A stretch of 64,000 bases of DNA from Lewinellaceae bacterium (GTDB lineage: Bacteria; Bacteroidota; Bacteroidia; Chitinophagales; Saprospiraceae): contig JACJYC010000002.1 in NCBI GenBank assembly GCA_020636325.1, positions 186,001 through 250,000 of the forward strand. The letters run 5' to 3'. The number at the start of each line of letters is the position of its first letter. Within the stretch, counting starts at the first letter, position 1. Of this stretch, positions 34,411 through 42,381 are shown piece by piece. The translations under genes were made by a program, and so were the position numbers. The notes beneath the pieces were generated by a model. That model did not search any database. It saw only the letters and a list, made by a program, of their open reading frames with translations, and had not been told where the DNA came from.

Positions 34411-35772
34411 ATGATCCTTATCATTGATGATGAACAAGCGGTACTGGCTTCATTGAGGTTGTTGTTTTTGCAGAACGGGCTGGAAAGCGCCGGTGCAAAA
34501 ACACCTCAGACAGCTATGGATCATATCCGGGCAAACCGCCCCGATCTTGTTTTGCTGGACATGAATTTCAGCGTGGACACCTCCGGCAGGGAAGGCCTTG
34601 CGCTGCTGAGGCGCATCCTGGAATACGACCCGGGCATTCCCGTGATCCTGATTACCGGATGGAGCACCCTGCAACTGGCCGTCGAAGGCATGAAAGCCGG
34701 CGCCAGGGATTTCATCAGCAAGCCCTGGGACAATGAACACCTGCTGAATTCCGTCCGGACCATCCTCTCCCTTTCCGACGCCGGAACGCTGAGCCATTCC
34801 CGGAAAAAACTGGATGAAGTCTACCACTTTGAACACATCATCGGCGAGGACCCGGAATTCCTCAAGGTCCTGGAAACGGTCGGCCGGGTAGCCCCCACCG
34901 ATGCCTCCGTGCTCATCCTGGGGGAAAGCGGGACCGGCAAGGAACTCATCGCGGAGGCGATCCATCAGAACAGCAGCCGCCGCCAGAACCCGTTTGTCAA
35001 GGTTAACCTCGGGGGCATTTCCGGGAGTCTGTTCGAAAGCGAATTGTTCGGGCATAAAAAAGGCGCGTTCACCGATGCGCGGCACGACCGCAAAGGCCGT
35101 TTCGAGCTGTCCGATACCGGCACCATTTTCCTGGATGAGATCGGAGAACTGGAACTGTCCAGTCAGGTCAAACTGCTGCGGGTTTTGCAGGACCGGAGCT
35201 TCGAAATGCTGGGCAGCAGCTTCAGCCGCCGGGTGGACGTCCGGGTGATCAGCGCAACCAACCGCGACCTGTCGGAAGAAGTAGCCGCGGGAAATTTCAG
35301 GGAGGACCTGTTTTACCGGATCAACCTCATTACGGTCCGGGTGCCCTCCTTGCGGGAGCGACCTGCCGACATTCCGAAACTGGCTGATTTTTACGTTCAA
35401 AACCTCAAACGCCTGTACCGGCGGCCCGGTGTGCACCTGAGCAAGTCCGCGACAGAGTGGCTGCAGCATTATCCCTTTCCCGGCAATGTGCGGCAATTGA
35501 AAAACCTGGTAGAGCGCACCGTGTTGCTCACCCAAAAAGACCAGCTGCAAGCCGAGGATTTCCGGGATCACCTCGACCCCGCGGGCAGCAAGGTCCATAA
35601 AGCCGCCTTTCCGGAAGTGGGCTCCATTTCTCTGGAAGATATGGAAAAGGAAATGATCGTGAAAGCCATGGATTTTCATGGCAATAATATCGGCAAGGTG
35701 GCTGTTGCACTCGGGATCACCAGGAGCTCGCTATACAGACGGCTGGACAAATACCGCATTCCGCATGACTAA
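34411..35772 (+). CDS. Sigma-54-dependent response regulator (NtrC type)
   Basis: A 453-residue activator: receiver domain (1-120, phospho-acceptor D50 in LVLLDMN, K104 in FISKPW), AAA+ domain (about 143-375; Walker A GESGTGKE 171-178, Walker B FLDEIGE 240-246), and a Fis-type HTH (about 410-450, NIGKVAVALGITRSSLYRRLDKYRI). The sigma-54 contact loop, usually GAFTGA, reads GAFTDA (218-223). The ATG at 34411 is chosen because MILIIDDEQAV is the normal receiver start. The histidine kinase overlaps its end. Predicted targets are the efflux operon itself and the orphan permeases, from shared dyads. Confidence 0.95.
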   Translation: MILIIDDEQAVLASLRLLFLQNGLESAGAKTPQTAMDHIRANRPDLVLLDMNFSVDTSGREGLALLRRILEYDPGIPVILITGWSTLQLAVEGMKAGARDFISKPWDNEHLLNSVRTILSLSDAGTLSHSRKKLDEVYHFEHIIGEDPEFLKVLETVGRVAPTDASVLILGESGTGKELIAEAIHQNSSRRQNPFVKVNLGGISGSLFESELFGHKKGAFTDARHDRKGRFELSDTGTIFLDEIGELELSSQVKLLRVLQDRSFEMLGSSFSRRVDVRVISATNRDLSEEVAAGNFREDLFYRINLITVRVPSLRERPADIPKLADFYVQNLKRLYRRPGVHLSKSATEWLQHYPFPGNVRQLKNLVERTVLLTQKDQLQAEDFRDHLDPAGSKVHKAAFPEVGSISLEDMEKEMIVKAMDFHGNNIGKVAVALGITRSSLYRRLDKYRIPHD

Positions 35773-37087
35773 ATTGAAGTTGAGGAGCCGATACATTCTG
35801 CTGATCGCCTCGCTGCACCTGGTCGTGTTGGTGCTGACCTTCTTCATCTTCGATGAAAACAAGCTGCTATTCATCGGATCTGAAGCCGTTCTCCTGGTTT
35901 CCGCCTACTTTTTTTTCCGATTGTACAAAGCCCTTGTGGCGCCGGTTCAGCTCATTTCCAAAGGCGTAAATGCCATCATGGACCGGGATTTTCAGGTCAA
36001 GTTCCAGGAAATCGGTCAGCCTGAAATGGACCACCTGATCCAGGTTTACAACCGGATGATCGATGAATTGCGACAGGAACGGACGCAAACCGTCGAAAAG
36101 AACCTGCTGCTCGAAAAGCTCATTCGGTCCTCCCCCACGGGCATCATCCAGCTGGACCTGGAAGGGCGGATCTCCTCCTGCAACCCCAGGGCGGTGGCTA
36201 TGTTAAAAATGAATGAAAAAGACCTGATCGGGAAGTCTCCGGATGAATGGGAGGCGCCCCTGCTGAAAGCTTTGTCCAAACTGGAAAAAGACGCCTCCTG
36301 CACCATTCGTATCAACGGCATTGAAACCTACAAATGCCATAAATCTCATTTTATCGACCGCGGATTTCCGAACTACTACCTCCAGATCGAGGAGTTGACG
36401 GCTGAAAAACTGGAAATAGAGAAAAAGGCCTACGGGAACGTCATCCGCATGATGGCCCATGAAGTCAACAATTCAATCGGTCCGGTGAATTCGATCCTGG
36501 ACTCGCTCGGCGTTTACGGCCGGGAATTGCCGGAAGAAATCCGGAAAGAATTCAGCGACGCTATCCAGATCGCCCGCGAACGCAATCTGAAGCTGAACCA
36601 GTTTATGGTCAATTTCGCCGATGTGGTGCGGTTGCCCGCGCCGCTCCCCGAATGGACGGATTTGCCGGAAATGATCCGGCGGGTCGCCCGGTTTATGTCG
36701 TTTGAAACGGGCGGAAAAGAGATCCGTTTTCAATTGGACCTGCCGGAGGACCCCATCCGGGTAAGCCTGGATGTCCGGCAAATGGAACAGGTTCTCATCA
36801 ATATCCTTAAAAACTCGATCGAGGCCATTGAAAAAACAGGCGATATCCGGATCGGGCTGAAGCGCAATCCGGTCCGTTTAGAGATTATTGATACGGGGCC
36901 GGGCATTCCTCCGGATAAGGAACAAGAGGTATTTGCCTATTTTTTCAGCACCAAAAGCGGCGGGCAGGGTGTGGGATTGATCCTGGTCAGGGAGATCCTG
37001 ATCAACCACGGATTCGGTTTTTCGCTGAGTACGAACGGGGAGAGCGGGGCCGTTTTCCGGATCGAGTTCGAACGCGCGAACCGTTAA
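35765..37087 (+). CDS. Sensor histidine kinase (HAMP/PAS type)
   Basis: A 440-residue inner-membrane kinase. Two closely spaced N-terminal membrane helices (about 10-29 and 33-52) leave almost no periplasmic loop, so sensing is probably in or near the membrane. A HAMP-like linker (about 55-105) and a PAS domain (about 112-215) follow. The phospho-acceptor is H232 in MMAHEVNNSIGPV; the ATP site shows NILKNSIEAI, DTGPGIP and GQGVGL. Its start overlaps the regulator's stop by eight bases. This is an NtrB/AtoS-like kinase arrangement and should phosphorylate the sigma-54 activator. Confidence 0.94.
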   Translation: MTKLKLRSRYILLIASLHLVVLVLTFFIFDENKLLFIGSEAVLLVSAYFFFRLYKALVAPVQLISKGVNAIMDRDFQVKFQEIGQPEMDHLIQVYNRMIDELRQERTQTVEKNLLLEKLIRSSPTGIIQLDLEGRISSCNPRAVAMLKMNEKDLIGKSPDEWEAPLLKALSKLEKDASCTIRINGIETYKCHKSHFIDRGFPNYYLQIEELTAEKLEIEKKAYGNVIRMMAHEVNNSIGPVNSILDSLGVYGRELPEEIRKEFSDAIQIARERNLKLNQFMVNFADVVRLPAPLPEWTDLPEMIRRVARFMSFETGGKEIRFQLDLPEDPIRVSLDVRQMEQVLINILKNSIEAIEKTGDIRIGLKRNPVRLEIIDTGPGIPPDKEQEVFAYFFSTKSGGQGVGLILVREILINHGFGFSLSTNGESGAVFRIEFERANR

Positions 37088-37893
37088 CCCAGGTACCCGC
37101 CGACCCTGCTGTAGACCATTCCGGGTTTCCACGCTTTCATTTCACCAAACCGCATCATATAGGCCGGGCGCAGGACGGTCCATTCCCGTTCGGTCAGGCG
37201 ACCGGCCAGTTCGGCGTGTTCTTCCGGGATCACGATCACCGGTTTTCCAGCACCCTCCCGCAGTTGCAGGAGCGACATGCCGGCCGCAGCGGTTTGCGCA
37301 ATGACCAGCCCTTCGCCCAGATCGGGCAGGTAGAAGCCTTCAACGCGCCTGTTGTCCCGGGTGTATACCCAGGCATTGTACAGAAACCGGATCAGTACCC
37401 GGCTTCGATCCTCGCCCATGGCCGCAAGGTCCATCTGGAGGATTTCGGATAAAAAAAGCGGATCGAACCGGCGGATGTTCGGATCGGGTCGGGTGGGGGC
37501 CGGGAACGAGCCTTCCGGCCTTTTGAAAAACAGATAGCGCCCGCATTCCTGAAAACCCAGTTTTCTGTAGATAATTTCGCCGGCCGGGGTGGCCAATAAA
37601 AAAAGGTTCTTACCTTTGGATATCCCTTTTTGCATCAGGTGTTCGGTGATCATTTTGCCGACGCCGCGTCCCCTCGCAGCTTCCCTTACGACAATATTCC
37701 CCAGCCAGGCCGAATTTTCAAGGATCATGAGTTCACCGACACCTATCAGTTGTGATTCGTCAGTCACTTTGATCGCATAAAAGTAATCCTGGTCCAGGTG
37801 TCTGCGGAATACCTGGGAAATATCCCCCCAATCCGGCGGATTGATTTCAGGGATCAGGTCAAGGTCCTTTGCCTCGAGCGGGGATATCTGCAT
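37084..37893 (-). CDS. GNAT-family N-acetyltransferase
   Basis: A 269-residue protein with an N-terminal GNAT domain (1-130; acetyl-CoA loop REAARGRGVGKMI at about 70-83, and GEIIYRKLGFQECGRY) and a second C-terminal domain (about 145-265) like that of two-domain GNAT proteins of the YitH type (ADYDR-like MGEDRSRVLIRFLYN). The substrate is unknown. Its stop (37084-37086) overlaps the kinase stop (37085-37087) on the opposite strand, so the genes end in each other. The start at 37893 removes an unsupported N-terminal extension and fits the promoter at 37907. Confidence 0.88.
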   Translation of the reverse strand: MQISPLEAKDLDLIPEINPPDWGDISQVFRRHLDQDYFYAIKVTDESQLIGVGELMILENSAWLGNIVVREAARGRGVGKMITEHLMQKGISKGKNLFLLATPAGEIIYRKLGFQECGRYLFFKRPEGSFPAPTRPDPNIRRFDPLFLSEILQMDLAAMGEDRSRVLIRFLYNAWVYTRDNRRVEGFYLPDLGEGLVIAQTAAAGMSLLQLREGAGKPVIVIPEEHAELAGRLTEREWTVLRPAYMMRFGEMKAWKPGMVYSRVGGYLG

Positions 37894-37906
37894 GGTTGAT
37901 TTTTTG

Positions 37907-37940
37907 CAAAGGTAGGCCCTCCGCAAAGGCGACAGACAAA
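37907..37940 (-). promoter_or_regulatory. Bacteroidota promoter of the GNAT gene
   Basis: On the minus strand TTTG (37940-37937), a 22-base spacer and TACCTTTG (37914-37907) fit the -33/-7 form, with the -7 box 14 bases before the ATG at 37893. The spacer is slightly longer than usual. Confidence 0.5.
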
Positions 37941-37963
37941 AATTATCAGTAATACCCAACACT

Positions 37964-38848
37964 ATGCGACACATCATCTATTTGTTCATCGGCCTGATCC
38001 CGTTTGCAGCGCTTTGCTTCCGTTGTGCGCCGCCGACGACCCGGGCCGAGCTGCGCTGGTCGGCCGATCCCGCCGTGATCCTTCCCCGGCCGGTAGGCGC
38101 GCTGGACCTGAATGCGATCGGGATTGCCGACAGCGCAATTCAGCTGCAGGGCAAACTGCTGGGTTCCGTCCGCAAGACGATCCTCAATTTGTACGGCGAC
38201 CCGTTCCCTCCCGGATCCAGGTATACCGTCCGGGTGACGCTGGAGCCGTATAAATTCCGCGCCGATCTGCCGTTTGGGGTCGGTTTTGAGCCGGGCGGCA
38301 TCACCCTCCTCGACAGCCTGATCAAAGGGCCGTTACCCATTCTGGAAGGAGACCGGGCTACGTTTACCGTCCGGTTCAACCGCCAATTGTCCAGCGGATT
38401 GTACAAGATGAGTTTCCTGATCGATTCGACCGGCCGCTACATCGATGATGTCCATAAGGCTGACAACCTGTACGAGGATTTCCTGTTCGTTTCCGGCAGG
38501 CAGCCGTTCAATGTGCAGTGGCTCACACCGGATACCATGACCATCCGGGCGGCCAACCCGCCGCCGGTGGCCTTTTCTTTAAGGGTCTCCTCGGCAACAC
38601 CCGACGGACCCGGGGTCATTTATGCCGATATGGAAGTGAAAGCTCCGCAGGGTTCTACGGCTACCTCCGCGCCGGTACGGGGCATGCGGTTCCCGGAATT
38701 GCCCGCAGAGGTCGATATTGCGGTTCAGCCGTCGTCAGCGCCGGCGGGGTCGGTGGAAGAGATGACCATATTGCTTCGGTTCTATGCCGCGGATGGCGGC
38801 GCGTTCCAGGAAAAACGAGCCCGGGTGCGGATATTGCACGGGAGGTAG
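37964..38848 (+). CDS. Putative lipoprotein, paralogue A
   Basis: A 294-residue exported protein with a hydrophobic N-terminus ending in FAALCFRCAPP; one of the cysteines (C18 or C21) may be lipidated. The body contains two beta-rich segments (about 50-165 and 180-292) reminiscent of CARDB/immunoglobulin-like folds (LDSLIKGPLPILEGDRATFTVRFNRQLSSGLYKMSFLIDSTGRYIDDVHKADNLYEDFLF). It is a clear paralogue of the equally long next gene, with matching segments NLYEDF, STATSAP and ARVRILH. Function unknown; surface exposure is likely. Confidence 0.78.
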   Translation: MRHIIYLFIGLIPFAALCFRCAPPTTRAELRWSADPAVILPRPVGALDLNAIGIADSAIQLQGKLLGSVRKTILNLYGDPFPPGSRYTVRVTLEPYKFRADLPFGVGFEPGGITLLDSLIKGPLPILEGDRATFTVRFNRQLSSGLYKMSFLIDSTGRYIDDVHKADNLYEDFLFVSGRQPFNVQWLTPDTMTIRAANPPPVAFSLRVSSATPDGPGVIYADMEVKAPQGSTATSAPVRGMRFPELPAEVDIAVQPSSAPAGSVEEMTILLRFYAADGGAFQEKRARVRILHGR

Positions 38849-39068
38849 TTTTTATCAGACTGCCGGACAAAATGGGCAGAGTAGGAGACTAAGAGAGCGG
38901 GAGAGTGGGTGAAGGTATTGCTCAATCGCTCCCGCCGGCACTTAATCATCCGACCTGTTAAATTTTGCCAGTAGCATGGGGTTTTACTTTTGAGGGGATG
39001 GGCCGGATTGGGAAAAAAATTGTATATTGAGCTGAATACCATCTTTTTATCATTTAAAACCCAAAACC

Positions 39069-39953
39069 ATGAAACCCATCGTCAACCATCTCCTATGGTT
39101 TATTCCCTTGATTTTGCTCTTTTTCGGATGCCCGAAACCGCCCGTTGAAGTCGACCTTGCATGGTCTTCAACGGCGCCGGCGATCTTACCCGGTGTCGTC
39201 GACACCATGGAAATCGAAGACCTCGGAATTGCGGATACGGTTTACGTCCTGCGGGGCAATACACTGCAATCGGTCAGCAAACAAATCCGGAATTTCTCAG
39301 CCAACGGATTGCCCGCAGGTTCCGCCTGCAAGGTCCGCGTGGTGATCGAACAGTACGCCTTCCAGGCCGTATTGACGGGCAGTATCGGATACGCCCCAAC
39401 GGGCAATACAGTAGTGGATACGCTTTTGCCGGGGCCTTCGCCGGTAGCCGCCCGGGATTCGGCCCTGTTTACGGCCAACCTCAACCAGGTCCTCCCCTGC
39501 GGGCTGTACAAGCTCACGATGAAGATCGATTCGACGGGCCGGAATTTTACGGACGTCAACCTGACGAACAACCTGTACGAAGATTTTATTTTTGCGCCCA
39601 GCGATTTGTTCTTTAACGTCCAGGTCGCAACGCCCGATCCCGCTCAGATCACGGAATCTGCCCCGCCGCCGATCACCCATACCTTTAACGTCACTGCAGG
39701 CAGCCCGACCGTTACCGGCGCTTTATATGCCACCCTGAAAGTACAGGCTACGCACGGGTCTACGGCGACTTCCGCGCCTGCGCCCCCGGTGAGGCTGACG
39801 CCGCTGCCCGCCGCGATCAACGTCACGGTCGCGCCGTCAGCGCCTCCTGTCGATGTAGTGGAGGATATGCTCCTGAAGGTCACCTTGTTTTCGGACGACG
39901 GCTGCATTTTGCGGCAGCAGACGGCCCGGGTGCGGATCTTGCACGATATCTAA
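39069..39953 (+). CDS. Putative lipoprotein, paralogue B
   Basis: A 294-residue lipoprotein (lipobox LFFGC, C21) with the same architecture as the preceding gene; shared blocks include LPCGLYKLTMKIDSTGR, NNLYEDFIF, HGSTATSAP and ARVRILHDI. Two CARDB-like beta-sandwich segments are inferred. The two genes form a tandem duplication with 220 bases between; the second has its own leader and may be separately transcribed. Its stop lies in the A tract that is the tail of the facing terminator. Confidence 0.8.
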   Translation: MKPIVNHLLWFIPLILLFFGCPKPPVEVDLAWSSTAPAILPGVVDTMEIEDLGIADTVYVLRGNTLQSVSKQIRNFSANGLPAGSACKVRVVIEQYAFQAVLTGSIGYAPTGNTVVDTLLPGPSPVAARDSALFTANLNQVLPCGLYKLTMKIDSTGRNFTDVNLTNNLYEDFIFAPSDLFFNVQVATPDPAQITESAPPPITHTFNVTAGSPTVTGALYATLKVQATHGSTATSAPAPPVRLTPLPAAINVTVAPSAPPVDVVEDMLLKVTLFSDDGCILRQQTARVRILHDI

Positions 39954-40004
39954 AAAAAAGCCCGTCCGAGAGCTGCCTCAAGAACGGCAGACTTTCGGAC
40001 GGGC
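39952..40004 (-). terminator. Intrinsic terminator of the Hsp20 operon
   Basis: GCCCGTCCGA (39960-39969) and TCGGACGGGC (39995-40004) form a 10-bp stem with an inner CTGCC/GGCAG pair. On the minus strand the stem is followed by eight T, so it ends transcription of the 40031-40468 gene. Confidence 0.9.
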
Positions 40005-40030
40005 CTCCTATGTCAGCAGGTTACATGCCG

Positions 40031-40468
40031 TCAGGCAACCATCACATCGTATTCCCGGCGCTGGGCTTCCGGCAGTTTCGGGCAGGTGATGATGAGTACG
40101 CCGTTGACCTGTTTGGCGCTGATGTTCTCCACATCAACGCTGTCGTTGAGGACAAAGGATTTCTCAAATGCCTTGACGGGGTATTCCTGGTGGATGAAAT
40201 TGGGGTTGAACCCCTCCTCCACGGTGCGTTTCCCGCTGACGTACAGGACGTCTCTGACCACAGAAACGGTGACGTTTTCCTTATCGAATCCCAGTGCGTA
40301 CAGGTATATCTCATAGGAAGTGTCCGTTTCCTCGATGTTGACGGGAATGTTGTGCTTCGGCCTTCTGGGGCCGAAAGAAGCGAAGTTTCCGAATTTTCCG
40401 GGATGCCAATGCCTCCCGTATGCACGGCCGTAGTCTCTTGCACGGCCTGCAGCACAGTGTCCAAACAT
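40031..40468 (-). CDS. Hsp20/alpha-crystallin small heat-shock protein
   Basis: A 145-residue chaperone. The alpha-crystallin domain spans about residues 38-135 (IPVNIEETDTSYEIYLYALGFDKENVTVSVVRDVLYVSGKR ... YPVKAFEKSFVLNDSVDVENISAKQVNGVLIITCPK), with a His/Gly/Arg-rich N-terminal arm. The I-x-I-like C-terminal tail is weak. It is the last gene of a minus-strand run that begins with an ECF sigma factor or further upstream, which suggests induction in envelope or protein-folding stress. Confidence 0.93.
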   Translation of the reverse strand: MFGHCAAGRARDYGRAYGRHWHPGKFGNFASFGPRRPKHNIPVNIEETDTSYEIYLYALGFDKENVTVSVVRDVLYVSGKRTVEEGFNPNFIHQEYPVKAFEKSFVLNDSVDVENISAKQVNGVLIITCPKLPEAQRREYDVMVA

Positions 40469-40524
40469 GTTGAAAAACTTATTTAAGGTGAACGATAATT
40501 AAGACTTGCAATCCTGGTGTTGCG

Positions 40525-40794
40525 CTAAACAAACTCGCTCTCGCGGCGTTGATTTCTCCAATGGCGGCAGGGCATGGACAGCCTTTCCTGGAAAAGCTCG
40601 TATTCTGCATCGCTCATATGCCGGACTTTATCGGCAAAAGCGGCGACTCCGTGGCGGCGAAACCTGCGGAATCCCCAGAAGCGAAAAGCGAGAAACCCGA
40701 TGGCAACAGCCAGCAGCAATGGAGGGGCAAAAAAGATCAATGCGCCGAAAAACAAGGCGGCGCCGAAAAATGGAAAACGAGGTCGATGATACAT
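40525..40794 (-). CDS. Small membrane protein A of the sigma/Hsp20 operon
   Basis: An 89-residue protein with one or two closely packed membrane helices (about 8-40: FFGAALFFGALIFFAPPLLLAVAIGFLAFRFW) and a basic, cytoplasmic or periplasmic C-terminus containing HMSDAEYELFQERL. The same MSDxE...F.E pattern occurs near the end of the next upstream small protein, suggesting paralogy. It lies between the sigma factor and Hsp20. A role in controlling the sigma factor is possible but not shown. Confidence 0.7.
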   Translation of the reverse strand: MYHRPRFPFFGAALFFGALIFFAPPLLLAVAIGFLAFRFWGFRRFRRHGVAAFADKVRHMSDAEYELFQERLSMPCRHWRNQRRESEFV

Positions 40795-40889
40795 GGTGAT
40801 CTCCGTTTGATGAATGAATGCTTTCTTTATAAGGGAAGACGGAGCACCGGAGAAATTACTTTAAACGGAAGTGATTTTTTTGAAAAAAA

Positions 40890-41210
40890 TTATTTTTCGC
40901 ATCGCTTACGCCAGGCTTCCTTGAATCTTTGGCGCTCTTCATCGCTCATATTCATCCATTTTTCCCGGAAAAAAGGCGACTTCCTGCCGTGCATCGGGTT
41001 GGCGCCGGGCGGCCGCATGCGGAAACCGCCGAACAGCAACCGCGACAGCAACAACAACCCCATGGCCTGGCCGTAGTTGAGGGCAGACACCCCGACGACG
41101 ACGGGTTGAAGCGCATAATTCCAGAGGAACATCACCGCGCCGGAAGCCAGGAGGAACAGGCCGATGATGAGCGGGAACAGGAAGGGCCGGTAGTTGTTGT
41201 ATCTTTTCAT
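40890..41210 (-). CDS. Small membrane protein B of the sigma/Hsp20 operon
   Basis: A 106-residue protein with two membrane helices (about 9-30 and 34-60) and a C-terminal tail FREKWMNMSDEERQRFKEAWRKRCEK. It starts one base after the sigma gene's stop (TAA at 41212-41214, ATG at 41210), so translation is probably coupled. The position directly after an ECF gene is where anti-sigma factors usually lie; the tail resembles the one in the next gene. Confidence 0.75.
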   Translation of the reverse strand: MKRYNNYRPFLFPLIIGLFLLASGAVMFLWNYALQPVVVGVSALNYGQAMGLLLLSRLLFGGFRMRPPGANPMHGRKSPFFREKWMNMSDEERQRFKEAWRKRCEK

Positions 41211-41211
41211 C

Positions 41212-41766
41212 TTATTCCATGTCGTTTAATTCGTCGTATAAAAATTGGAGCCTTGTGCGCAGGCGTTGTACGGCATATCGCTTACGGCTGATAACGGTTT
41301 TGATGTTTTCGCCGGTCTTATCGGCGATTTCCTGGAGCGTCATGTCCTCGAGTTCGTTCCACACGAAGACGTTGCGCTGTTCTTCGGGCATTTCCTCGAG
41401 GGCGCGCATCAATTCATCCCAAAAGAGCTCGTTGAAAAAGGCGGCGTCCGGGTCGCTTTCTTCGGGCAGCAACCACTCGCGGAGGTAGAGCCCGTCCTCG
41501 TTGTCGCCATCCGAAAAATCTTCCGGCTGTTCCGGTCTTTTGCGCCGGTAGTTATCCGTGATCCGGTTGCGGGCCACCTGATATAGCCAGGCGCTCATGT
41601 TCTCGATCTGTTCCAGGTCGGTCAGCCTGCTGAGTTGGTACCATACTTCCTGGACGATGTCTTCGGCGTCTTCTTCCGACCGGACCCTGCCGCGCACAAA
41701 ACCAAAGAGCCGCTTGCCATACTGCTGTATGGTCCTGATGAGCCCGGGTTTTGTTTCGTCGGCCAT
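41212..41766 (-). CDS. ECF RNA polymerase sigma factor
   Basis: A 184-residue sigma factor. Region 2 (about 12-78: FGFVRGRVRSEEDAEDIVQEVWYQLSRLTDLEQIENMSAWLYQVARNRITDNYRRKR) and region 4 (about 120-175: ALEEMPEEQRNVFVWNELEDMTLQEIADKTGENIKTVISRKRYAVQRLR) are clear, joined by an acidic linker. It is tightly followed by the two small membrane proteins and Hsp20, and preceded at 10 bases by another gene on the same strand. Confidence 0.94.
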   Translation of the reverse strand: MADETKPGLIRTIQQYGKRLFGFVRGRVRSEEDAEDIVQEVWYQLSRLTDLEQIENMSAWLYQVARNRITDNYRRKRPEQPEDFSDGDNEDGLYLREWLLPEESDPDAAFFNELFWDELMRALEEMPEEQRNVFVWNELEDMTLQEIADKTGENIKTVISRKRYAVQRLRTRLQFLYDELNDME

Positions 41767-41776
41767 GCAGAGCGGC

Positions 41777-42379
41777 TTATTTCAGGCTGTTATAAATTTT
41801 CAATCCCAGCTCATAGAAATCCATGATCTCCTCTACCGGTAAGCGCTTGCTGTCCCTGTAAATCAGCAGATGGTTATCCAGCGATTCGACCCGGAGGTTT
41901 TTGCCGTTTTTCAGCAAACGGGTGAAATCGTAATTCATCCTGGGTTTTAATTCCGCGGCTTCTTCGGTCTTGACGATATAGCGTTCATAAAACGCCGGAT
42001 CCTTGATGAGTTCAGGCGTTTTGTTTTTCCTGAAATAAGCTGCGATCTTGTGAAAAAAGGTGCGGGGATAAACCTTGAAAGCGGGCAGTTCCTGGCTGTT
42101 GGAAGAAAGCAGAAATACGGTCTGGATAATGGTGGCGTTGGAATTCCCTGTATGGACGGTATATTTATAGTCAAACACGCGGACCTTGCCGGGAATTTCC
42201 CGGACCTCCTTTTCCAGCATGTTGGAAATCTTCCCGGATTTGTGTTTGAAAAGCGAAAAAGCCTTCATGGCCTTTGCAAGTCCCGTCTCATCCTTCGGCA
42301 CAAAGGCGAATTGGTGGACCAAAGCGATTTTTCCCATCGCTTCCCTCCTGATTGCCGCTCCTTTGAAAATATTAAACAT
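41777..42379 (-). CDS. Conserved-looking protein of unknown function
   Basis: A 200-residue protein with no clear signal or membrane helix; a short hydrophobic patch lies at TIIQTVFLLSS (about 95-105). It has a mixed alpha/beta composition with basic stretches (AFSLFKHKSGKISNMLEKEVREIPGKVRVFDYKYTVHTGNS). I do not recognise the family. The ATG at 42379 is used; it lies two bases after the upstream hydrolase stop. It sits between a hydrolase and the ECF sigma gene in one tight run. Confidence 0.72.
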   Translation of the reverse strand: MFNIFKGAAIRREAMGKIALVHQFAFVPKDETGLAKAMKAFSLFKHKSGKISNMLEKEVREIPGKVRVFDYKYTVHTGNSNATIIQTVFLLSSNSQELPAFKVYPRTFFHKIAAYFRKNKTPELIKDPAFYERYIVKTEEAAELKPRMNYDFTRLLKNGKNLRVESLDNHLLIYRDSKRLPVEEIMDFYELGLKIYNSLK

Positions 42380-42381
42380 AG

